A DNA stretch of 64,000 bases from Apium graveolens. Lineage: Eukaryota; Streptophyta; Magnoliopsida; Apiales; Apiaceae. How positions within the stretch are numbered: position 1 is the stretch's first letter; every line of letters begins with the position of its first letter. The DNA lies in assembly GCF_009905375.1 (NCBI RefSeq), contig NC_133657.1:44194192-44258191 (forward strand), written 5' to 3'. The notes under the pieces were generated by a model, which saw only the letters and a list, made by a program, of their open reading frames with translations, made no database searches and was not told where the DNA came from. The translations under genes and the position numbers were made by a program. This document shows positions 45,723 through 55,236 of this stretch, one piece after another.

Positions 45723-47135
45723 CTATTTTATAGCTTCTTGTCTTTCCGGGGCAAAGTTTCTTTTCTTTTGCTTCACCGTCTTCCGATTTGGGTCCACATT
45801 CAACTTGTGAGTAATCAGTTCTGGGTCTATGCCTGGCATATCAGCTGTTGACCATGCAAACACATCATTATTTTCTTGCAAAAATCTCACCAACTTCCCT
45901 CTAAGGGGCTCCTCGAGTGTGGCTCCAATGAAAGTCATCCTCTCAGGATTCTCGGGGGATAAAGAAATCAAAACCAAGCCTTCTGCTGGCTTTCCTCTTT
46001 TCTCATCATTCTCTCGGATATCCATATCTTCAATAGGAAGAACCTGCCCCCCAACTGCACCTGCCCTCAAAGAGGCTACATAATAGCTTCTAGCCATTTT
46101 TTGATCTCCTCTATCTTCTCCAATCCCATTCCGAGTGGGAAACTTCATAACTGAATGGTAGGAAGAAGGGACTGCCTTGAAGGCATGTATCCCTGTTCTC
46201 CCCATGATACCATTATAGGTTGAACTAGCCTTTACCACCACAAAGTCCAACATATGCGTAGCTTGCCTTGGTTCTTGACCTATGGTGGTTGGCAACTTGA
46301 TTATCCCTTCCACGGGGCACTCTACTCCCGCAAATCCATATATCGGCATGTCGGTTGGGGTCAATTGAGAGTCGTTATATCCCATCCTTAGAAAGGCGTC
46401 ATGGAGCAAGATATCCACTGAAGCACCATTATCCATAAGGACTCTCTTGTCCGGGCTATTCTCTATTATCGGTGTTATGACCAGCGGGTCGTCATGAGGA
46501 AATTTCACACCCTCTAGGTCAGAATCATCAAAAGCCAATATCACTTCTGTCCTGGCCCTCTTCGGGGCCTCTCCAATAATATGCATAACCTCTCTAGTAT
46601 ATGCTTTTCTGGAGTTCTTGGATAATCCAGCATCAGTTGGTCCTCCAAAGATTGTGTTTATCATAGGCCCCCGAGGTCGCGACCCTCCAAAAATTGTGTT
46701 TATAATCGGTCCTCTAGGCTGGGGATTCCGCCCCTGATCGTCTTGGTCCCTCCTACGATCTTCAAAGTTCTTTCTTTCATTATTATTTCTATCCCCTCCT
46801 TCTCCAGTGTATTTGTTCAATCTTCCTTTTTGAATGAGGAACTCAGTTTCATTTTTCAGCTTTCTACACTCATCGGTGTCATGGCCAACATCTTTGTGAA
46901 ATCTGCAATACTTGCTCTTGTCTAGCTTGGCAGGATCATCCTTCAAGGGCTTAGGCCAATGAATATCTCGATCTTTCTCGATTTCCATCAAGATCTGGCT
47001 TCTAGGAGCATTCAGCTTAGCGTATTCAGTGAACTTTTGCCCAGGTCCTCCCTTCTTGGGGGTTGAATCAGGGTTTTGCTCGGTTCTAGGATACTTGTCC
47101 TTAGCGATATATTCTAGGTCAGTTTTTCGCCCCAA
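45723..47135 (-). pseudogene. A2 gag C-terminus and protease
   Basis: 470-codon frame with the knuckle CRFHKDVGHDTDEC and protease MDNGASVDILLHD (A1 has VDNGAS). It starts in the second half of a 398-bp tandem duplication, so the N-terminal 130 residues repeat the end of the preceding gag fragment. Terminated by TAG at 45723-45725. Confidence 0.88.
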
Positions 47136-47528
47136 TCATCTTGGTCCCTCCTACAATCTTCAAAGTTCTTTCTTCCATTGTTATTCCTATCCCCTCCTTC
47201 TCCAGTGTATTTGTTCAATCTTCCTTTTCGAATGAGGAACTCAATTTCATCTTTCAGCTATCTACACTCATTGGTGTCATGGCCAACATCTTTGTGAAAT
47301 CTGCAATACTTGCTCTTATCTAGCTTGGCAGGATCAGCCTTCAAGGGCTTAGGCCAACAAATATCTCGATCTTTCTCGTTTTCCATCAAGATCTGGCTTC
47401 TAGGAGCATTCAGCTTAGCGTATTCAGTGAACTTTTGCCCAGGTCCTCCCTTCTTGGGGGTTGAATTAGGGTTTTGCTCGGTTCTAGGATACTTGTCCTT
47501 AGCGATATATTCTAGGTCAGTTTTCCGC
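46733..47528. repeat. 398-bp tandem duplication inside A2 gag
   Basis: Sequence at 46733-47130 repeats at about 47131-47528 (for example ttagcgatatattctagg at 47101 and 47499). A1 has one copy. The junction shares cgcccc. As 398 is not a multiple of three, it also shifts the frame. The two units differ at a number of positions, so the duplication is not recent. Confidence 0.9.
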
Positions 47529-48773
47529 TTCATGCCTCTTGGGGGCTCATTACTCACTACGGTCTTCCTCATGCTCTCTTCCACCTTAATGTACTTCACT
47601 GCCCTATCCTGGAGCTGCAACATGCTTTCAGGGGGGCGTTTGGCCAAGGACATCTTGAAAAACTCATCCCTAGTTCCTTGTTGCAGTGCTATCATTGCGA
47701 CTTTATCATCAAGGTCCGGGACTTTTAAAGCTTCCTTCGTAAAATGATTCAAATAGTCTCTTAAGGATTCCATCGCTCCCTGCACAATGCTCATGAGGGA
47801 CGCTGAACTTTTCTCATGCACTCTCCCACTGATGAACTGTTTAATGAAAGCCTGACTTAATTCTCTGAATGACCCAATAGAGTTTGGGGGCAAACGACTA
47901 TACCACCTTTGAGCCATACCGACAGGGTTTGAGGAAAGGCCTGACACTTAATAGCATCATTCATGGGCTGCAACAGCAATGCATTGGAGAATGTCCTAAC
48001 ATGATTAGCGGGATCTCCCGTGCCATCATAAGCTTTGATAGTTGGAATCTTGAACTTTCTTGGGATATAGGCATTCATTATTTCTTCAGTGAAGGGCGGA
48101 GTAGGATCATCAGGATCTCCAAGGGGAAGAAGATTGCTTGGATCAGCCCTTGGGACAACAGCTCTTCTCTGTACTAGACCATCCAGGTCTATGATAGGAG
48201 GAGGATTTCTCCCCCTAGGAGGTACTGGGGGTCTGATGGTCTGGGGCGCCTCCAAGTCGTGCCTCAGCCTTTGAATCTCAGCCTCGTGATCCCTGATCCT
48301 TTCCTGCACTTCTTGGGGATTCATCCCTTGGGTGCTTTGAGGATGTTGGCTACCATCAGCCATCGGCTCTTTGCCAGCACGTCTCCTTCTTGGGGCTACT
48401 TCATCATCCGAAGATTCGGAGTCTCTTTCAGTGTAAGGACCAGAAAATTCCTGATCCTCAGGGATAGGAGCCAAACCTCTTATGTATGGGGGCGATCGCC
48501 CTCGTGCTTCACTCCGTCCAGCATGTCCACTTCCTCCAACCTCTGGGTAAAGGGGCATCCCATAAGGGGGGTTAGTAGTCACAACAGTTGAATATTCGTA
48601 CCCGATAGGTCGAGAATTCACAGGTGCGTGTAGTTGTTGAACTTGGGGATTCGTACCTTGAATAGCCGAGGGAATCGTCCCTTGTGGCTGAGGTTGAGTT
48701 GCCCCTATCTGAGCTTCTCCTTAGGTGGCTGCATAAGTTGAATGAGGAGGTATCTCCACGGTTGACGAAATCA
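47131..48773 (-). pseudogene. A2 gag, main part, broken
   Basis: Begins after the solo LTR inserted at codon 21. A stop (TAA) lies near 48721 where A1 has CAG. The frame then runs from 48621 through the gag N-terminal region. A one-base deletion near 47921 (accgac against acccgac in A1) shifts the frame inside the gag domain. The rest reads from 47947 (GMAQRWYSRLPPNS) to a TAG at 47258-47260, one codon after the knuckle CRFHKDVGHDTNEC, where A1 has CAG. No functional capsid can be made. Confidence 0.88.
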
Positions 48774-48778
48774 CTTGG

Positions 48779-51700
48779 TGTAATAACCCCCAAAATTTTC
48801 AACTTTTTGTAACCCTTGTGAATAGTGTTTTTGCTGAATGAGAAAACTTTTCATGCCACACTATGTAGGGGTTCTGTTATGGATATTATGAGATTTTATT
48901 AGTACTCTATACGGTATATGAGTGTATGTAAAGATCGTCAGAATCCAATTCCGAACACTTTGGTTTTTCCCGGAAATCCACTAGATACGGAGAGAATTGA
49001 GTATAAGGTAACAGGATAAAAAGGATTTAAATTAAAGGATTATAATAGAGGATCATAAAAAGGAATATAATGTATTGAGAAAGGTTAAGGGAACCTAAGT
49101 AATAAGATCCCGGGTATGATCCTTCAAACGATAAACGAGAACGAAAGTTAAGCGAACCGTATAACAGATCAGCGGTCATTAGGCAAACAATTAGGAAGTT
49201 AATCAAAGGGATTAGAGTGAGTGATGTCACCCAACCAATGAGAGGAGGACAAAGAGGGAAGGATGACATCACAACATGACATAGGCATGACATGGGAAGG
49301 AAGGAGATGTGGTGGCTTTTTAACCACACAAAATCAAGGGCAAATAGGTAATTGACTAAATCAAACACAAAAACAAATCAACCAAGCCAAGCAAATTCAT
49401 TCTTCATCAAAATCAAAAAGAAACCAAGGCATTGTTCTTGAGAGCTCTCGGCTTTTTACTATTGCAAAAGGCAAGAAAATTCAAAATCAAAGATCCAAGC
49501 TTCCTAAATTGGTGAGTTAATTCCCTAATCATCTTCATGCTTAGTTAGGGCTATATCATGAGTTTAAGCCATCAATTCCTTCTCAATCTTCTTCATTTAA
49601 TCAAAGAAGAAGACAATGAATAGTGTTTTCAAGTTTTTAACTTGAAATTTTTCTTGTTTTCCTTGAAGATCCAAGCATTCCTAAGACTTCTCAAAGCTTC
49701 TTAAGGCTTCCTAGCTACTCCCACCACTTCAAGGAAGGTATATCATCTCCAAACCCTAGATTCCTATGTATTATAAGATGATTTTGATTATTAGGGTGAT
49801 ATTGTAGCTTGATGTTGGTGATTTAGAGTTTGGGATTGAAATGGTATTGAAATGGGATGGTAAATGTTGTTGTTTTGATTAAAAGAACTTAAGTATGGTT
49901 AAAGTTAAGCTTAGGCATAAGTATGAATGTTAAAATTGAATTGGTTGGGGTTTTTATGATGTGATAAGGATGGAGGTGGGTTGTATGTTGGATTTGAGGT
50001 TGAATTGGGTTGGTTTTGAATGGTTTAAAATTGGGAAATCGCGTAAACATAGCCGTCGTAACGTCCGATTTTCTTTAGACTGTTTTTGTGCATAACATTA
50101 GGACCCGAGAACCCCCTGCTAGATTATGACCATTTCCATGTTTAGATAGCTCATGTTACGAGCTTCGTTTTGATATGTAGTTCGTTCGATTCCGATGCAC
50201 GGTTTAGGAGAAACGACCGTTTCATGTAACGGCGTTTCGCGAACGAAACTTTTCCCCTCGCCTTACTTTGAAACATAGGTTAAAGACCAAAAAGGGTTAA
50301 TTAATGTATGAAACATTTATGGTAAGTGTGTTAGGCAGTTGGTAAGACACTCGCGAAGGAATCGCCTTAAAACTCGTAAAGGTTAAATTATTAAAAATGG
50401 TGGAGCCGAGGGTACCCGAGTGACTTAAGCGAGTCAGTAAGCGCAAAACAAGCGTTAGAGTCTAAGTTAGTTAAAGTATAGATTTACAAGTGACTTTGGT
50501 TTAATTCCAACTTACTTGTTGTTTATAGGTTACCAGACTCGTCCCAAGCCTTTTATCACCCCAAGTCGCTCAGGCAAGTTTTCTAACCGTTATAACTGTT
50601 GTTGTGATGTATATATGTATTTGCATTATCTTGCGATAGATGCATGTTGGTTAATTAGCAAATATTGCAATATATTGAAGCATGCTGCTATGGTATATAT
50701 ATATGCATGCCTGTTTCGTATTCTTTCCATATATATCTGTTGATTCAGTTGATAATACCTATGCTAGAGGATAGCGGTAATTTGCATATATCCTTAGTAT
50801 AGGGACCCAAAGGTGAAAATATTTTCCAAAACCGGGAGTCGAGGATCCAGAGTAGATTTTGTATATATGGATATAAATATATATATATACTTATATATAT
50901 ATATGGTCATAGTTTTCAAAACTATTAATCGAATAAGGTTTATTCGATAACTTTAACTTTATTTTATTATTGAATATTATTTCGAATATTATTCGAAGGC
51001 TTATGACTCCTTTATATTAAATGAATATTATTTTGAATATTCATTCGAGGGCTTATGACTCTTTTATATTATTTATTGAATATTATTTGAATATTCATTC
51101 GAGGGCTTATGACTCTTTTATATTATTTATTGAATATTATTTGAATATTCATTCGAGGGCTTATGACTCAGTTTATATTATTTAATGAATATTATTTGAA
51201 TATTCATTTGAGGATCTATGACTCCGATTATTTGCTGAGATATATTCTTTATTTTATTAAAGAATAAGGTGTCAATAATCAAACTTATTTTCGATTATTC
51301 AAATAAAGATAGTACTTTCATATAAGTATATCTTTGGTTATTTAATACTCGTTTCAAGTATAAGTTTTAATACTTCTACTTCAATTATTTTTATAAAGAT
51401 TATTCTTTATGGGAATATTATTTAAATAATAATATTCAGACATTTTCTAAATATTCTGGGGACTGATTTACTTCATTAAATCAGCTTTACTCCAAACACT
51501 CTTTAAAGTGTTTTCGAGTCTTCAAAATGATTTTTAAAAGTTAGAGCGGATCCCAAAACTCATTTTTATATTTAAGATCTTCCTTTTTAAGGGGATTTAA
51601 ATACTCGCTCAAAACCTGAGGGATCCGGCTCTGTGGTGTATTTTATATTCGCAACACGGTTGCAGTTTTGGTAAATGAATTAATTACTTACCCAACGTTC

Positions 51701-52695
51701 GGGAAGTAAGTCCATCTATTGAGTCGGCATAAGCAACATGGGCTCAGTGGGCGTCCATGATAGTGTAAGTGGCTCAGTGGGAGTCCATCAAATGCATAAG
51801 TGGCTGAGTGGCAGTCCAGCATAAGGTCCTATTACGACCAGGGTGATGACCAGTGGGGAATTCGTCCATCTACTAGTAGAAAAGGTTACTTATGGGTATC
51901 TTTGCCTGATCAGCAAGATATCTGGTTTATGCCAAATTCTTTTCCTTTCCAAATTTATTGGATATTGCAATTCTGTTCATACTTTACATGACAGAGGTTT
52001 TCAGGAAATTGTATAAAGAAGATGTATATGTGGATATATATATATATATATCAGAACTTAATGAAGTATATCATAACTTTATTTCCTTTAATAATATTTC
52101 AAAGATTTAATCTATTCAAATCTTGTCTTGTAGTCTCATCTATCTGATGAACTGTTGAAAGCTCATTATACTTTGAACAGTGGTAGTTCAAGCAGCTTTT
52201 TAAATGATATAAGTATAGTGAAGTATTTGGTAACTTCATCCCTTGTTTTTACTTATATCTAGTAAGTAATTATCTTACGCATGATAAAAGATTCTAGTAA
52301 GTATCCATTTAGATACTTATATTATTGTTATCACTATATATTATCTTGCGAGCTGTAAGGCTCACTCTTGCTTTATTTCTTCATCACACAACAACAGTTA
52401 GGAAAGATGGCCAGACTCCAGCAGACCCGGCGCAAGCGCGTGGGAAGCGTCCCGCGTCTTCCCGATGATGTTGTAGCTGCTATAGCTGTAGAGGTAGATC
52501 TATTGTAGATCAGACCATCTACTTTTGAGAATCAATTATGTATAATTATAACTTGTGGCAGATAATGGCAAATAACTGTAAACGGGGTGTGGGGTCACAG
52601 CATAAGGTTATTTATTATTAATTAAGTGAAGTGATATTGTGGAAAGAAAGACCGTGACGACCCGGATCCCCGACCCCGGATCTGGGGGTGTTACA
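48779..52695 (+). mobile_element. Solo LTR of large-LTR family C (3917 bp)
   Basis: Inserted into codon 21 of A2 gag with target duplication CTTGG (48774-48778, 52696-52700). Starts TGTAATAACCCCC and ends GGGGGTGTTACA. It has no internal direct repeats, primer site or polypurine tract, so it is best read as a solo LTR left by recombination. Both termini resemble those of the LARD LTR in the same sense (the TGTAATA start, and the GACCCCGGATCTGGGGG end against GACCCCGGATTTGGGGG). An imperfect tandem array (gaatattatttgaatattc units, 51000-51230) is inside. No protein domain was found. Confidence 0.82.
51000..51230. repeat. Tandem array within the solo LTR, about 60-bp unit
   Basis: Four copies of a unit containing gaatattcattcgagggc followed by ttatgactcttttatatta, the last one diverged (ggatctatgactccg). 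Confidence 0.82.
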
Positions 52696-52700
52696 CTTGG

Positions 52701-52759
52701 ATTGTCCCCGATGGTGTTCCTTCCTCAAGAGCTCTAATTGTTCTCCGTGTTCTCGCCAT
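52701..52759 (-). pseudogene. A2 gag start codon fragment
   Basis: ATG at 52759-52757 followed by about 20 codons (MARTRRTIRALEEGTPSGT), matching the start of A1 gag. The frame is then cut by the solo LTR. The preceding minus-strand sequence TTTGGCGCCATCTATGGGA (52775-52793) is the primer site. Confidence 0.9.
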
Positions 52760-52774
52760 GGTTGTTGTTGTGCT

Positions 52775-52793
52775 TCCCATAGATGGCGCCAAA
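52775..52793 (-). promoter_or_regulatory. A2 primer-binding site
   Basis: TTTGGCGCCATCTATGGGA on the minus strand, next to the 5' LTR. It shares the GGCGCC core with A1. Confidence 0.8.
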
Positions 52794-53364
52794 TGTTATG
52801 GATTAAAAACTAAGATATATAATTGCTGTATTTATTACTAAGGAACGTGAGCTTCGAGACTCGATTTGACTACTCTTGTGTTTCGTGACTCAATCTGCCT
52901 TAATAAGATGCCTACGTACCTTGCTGATTGCCAAGGATCAAGTCAAAAAACGTAGTTATGATCTGTGGGGTGAGGCCCCTTATATAGATGTTGGGAGTCC
53001 TTCAATTGGACTTGGTATAAGAGACTTGTTGGTCAAGTCTCTGAATTAGAATGGACTTTGGAGTCCTAGGAAGTAGGAAGCTGATTTCTTATCCCATGAG
53101 GTTCCTTGGAGGCCAATCTACAAGGATTTATATTTCCATCAGGACTTATCTTAATAGCTGTTTTTCTCCCTTATTAATTAATTACGAAATTAATTAATAT
53201 TCAGGGTTTTGGGCCTTCTTTATTCCATCAGGCCTGATCTGGTCCATCAGGCCTGATCAATGTGTTGGCCTTTTTGGTCTGAATGTCATACATCTTCTTA
53301 TTGGGCCTTGTAGCCCAAATCATGTATATTAACTATGTAATCAGGATTTATTTATTCCCTATCA
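52794..53364 (-). repeat. A2 5' LTR (571 bp)
   Basis: TGTTATGGATT to CCCTATCA, followed by AAGAT (53365-53369). Minus-strand TATA region CTATATAAGG near 52980. Confidence 0.93.
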
Positions 53365-53832
53365 AAGATCAATGTTCATAGTGAACATATTCAAAAGTAT
53401 ATAATCCCATATGTAAATTTGTTAGTCAATTTTCATAATGTTATACATACAATAAATTATTGAATTTGTGCAAATGTTTCTTTATTGTTTATTCCAATAA
53501 TAGTAATTATTATTTCAATAATATTTTATATTAATTTTAAAAATTAGAGTTTCATAATGTGATAAAAGTAACATAAAAATCCTGAAATTATGAAAATTTC
53601 AAACTATAAATAAGATAAAGAGTTGATTTTCCTAATATTAAATATTGAGTGTGTATCACGGGCACACGTCTTAGTTCTATTTAATTTGTATAAATAAAAT
53701 GTAATATTTTTTAATATAGAACACTCTCTATGTCTCTAAATTAAAAAAAATAGAAAATCAGATTTCGACTATATTAATTAATAGAGGCTTCTCCAGATTA
53801 TATTAATTTATAGAGATTTCAGTGTAATTACT
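53365..53832. other. AT-rich spacer, no gene seen
   Basis: Continues the sequence that flanked A2 on the left before its insertion. No open frame, TIR or RNA gene that I can support. Confidence 0.6.
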
Positions 53833-54014
53833 AAGGGGTGTATTCAATTGGGATTTTATAGGATTTTTATGGATTTTATAAATCATGGGGTATTCAATTG
53901 GGATTTTAAATAATCCTTTAAAATCTGAATGTATTCAACAATATTGAAAAAGAAATTAAAATCTAAGTGTATTCAATTTAGATTTTAAAAAGTCAATCAA
54001 AATTTGGTGGTATT
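53833..54014. mobile_element. Half of a MITE, PIF/Harbinger-like, cut by element B
   Basis: Begins taaggggtgtattcaattgg, a TAA followed by a GGGGTGTATTCAAT-type terminus as in Tourist/PIF-type MITEs. The phrase gtattcaattgggatttta recurs just inside (53890). There is no matching inverted end before B starts at 54015, so the second half should lie beyond the right edge of B. Confidence 0.6.
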
Positions 54015-54761
54015 TGATAGGGTATAAGAGACCAGCTAGGATCCAACCTGGATCTAAAAGATACCAGGCTCAACTGACCTACCAAGACCCCCCTCTCCCA
54101 GGCCCGGGTCTATCCTGTTGCCCGGATCCGGATCCACCTGCGTACCCGGATCCGGGTCCACCTGCATACCCGGATCCGGATCTCAGCAACCATAAGGGGG
54201 GTCTCAGCAGACACATCACATCCCACAACCCGCCAAGGAGGGGTACGTGGGCACGTGACTATGACAGCTATCAACAACCAACACCCCAGACAAGCACGGC
54301 GCGTATCAGAGGCCGTTAGGACACTCTGGAGGTGGTCCTCCCCTGGACACGTGTAAGCAATCTGCCCAAGCCAGGCGTACTCCGCTCCCAAGATCCAACG
54401 GCCCAGATTTAGAGGTAACTACCCCTAAACCCTACCTTGGGGCTATATATACCCCCAAGACTGAAGGGTTTAGGGGTGGGAAAATATTTTTACTCTTAAA
54501 CTCACACACTCTCATACACTCAAAAACACACAGCAGCCATCACATATAAACACACATACACAGCAGCCTCTAAATTACATAAACATATATACCTTCATCT
54601 TCTCTAAAGCCTGTTCTGATTCTCACACCGGAGGCGCCGTGGGAGCCAAACCCCCCTTCCGGTGTTGTTTTGCAGGCGCCCAACCAGCAGCTACAACTCA
54701 CCCCCGCACAGAAGGTCCAGGAACGCCGCCGGACGGAGCCGCCCGCTCATCGGAGTTATCA
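54015..54761 (+). repeat. Element B 5' LTR (747 bp)
   Basis: TGATAGGGTATAAG to GGAGTTATCA, with inverted ends TGATA/TATCA. A GC-rich U3 with repeated cccggatccgg palindromes at 54119-54182 precedes the TATA box TATATATA at 54444-54451. No second copy is in the window, so the borders rest on the ends and the primer site. Confidence 0.8.
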
Positions 54762-55236
54762 TTTGGCGCTAGAAGGAGGGGGCTCCATCCTTGGGTCTCG
54801 GTGCCCCTGGATTCATCTTCATCAGCAAACTATTGAGAGAGTCCACTTTCAAACCTGTAAGAACATAAACAACCAAACCCTTTCTTGAAAATGAATGTTC
54901 ATTTTAGCCGCGTTTGTGTGAGCTTGTTGCTTTAGGCCACGTCTGTGTGAGCCCGCTCTTGTTTGTTAAGTTTTAGTTGTTTAGGGTTTGATAATCTTGA
55001 TAATCTTGAAGCCTGGGGTTTAATAGTCTTAGTGATTTTAAAACCCAGAACTGTTTTAGCTTGCATATTTTCTTTTGTGCTCAAGAGCCTGCTGTTCTTG
55101 TTTGGTATTGTTGTTAGAAAAACCCAGAAAATTTGCCTGCTGTTATTCTGGAAATTGTTTGTAATCTTCAAAAAAGCAACCTCAGATCCACATTTGTAGC
55201 CTCAAATCTTGGTCAGTTTTTTGTACATTTGTGGTG
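54762..55236 (+). promoter_or_regulatory. Element B primer-binding site and leader
   Basis: TTTGGCGCTAGAAGGAGGG follows the LTR at once and is a primer-binding form common in plant gypsy elements. The 475-bp leader then runs to the gag ATG at 55237. It has a repeated phrase (taggccacgtctgtgtgag resembling tagccgcgtttgtgtgag, 54905-54955). Confidence 0.75.

Larger units (their letters stand above)
31552..53364 (-). mobile_element. Ty3/gypsy element A2, Tat-like, degraded, with nested insertions
   Basis: Bounded by LTRs 31552-32134 (3') and 52794-53364 (5') and the perfect target duplication AAGAT (31547-31551, 53365-53369). After removing the copia element (7.3 kb) and the solo LTR (3.9 kb) the element is about 10.6 kb. 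Minus-strand order is primer site, gag, protease, RT, gap with copia insertion, RNase H, integrase; then an antisense gene, repeats, polypurine tract and 3' LTR. The two LTRs differ by about 5% in the part I compared. It cannot make a full polyprotein. Confidence 0.93.

Noticed and set aside
48779..52695. DNA transposon interpretation of the 3.9-kb insert, from its TGTAA..TTACA inverted ends
   Set aside because: The inverted repeat is only about 12 bp and imperfect, the duplication is 5 bp as for LTR elements, and the ends match the LARD LTR ends in the same sense. A solo LTR fits better.
54110..54391. ORFs on both strands in the GC-rich B LTR
   Set aside because: They come from ccggatccgg repeats (Pro-Asp-Pro and Arg-Ile-Arg runs) within U3.
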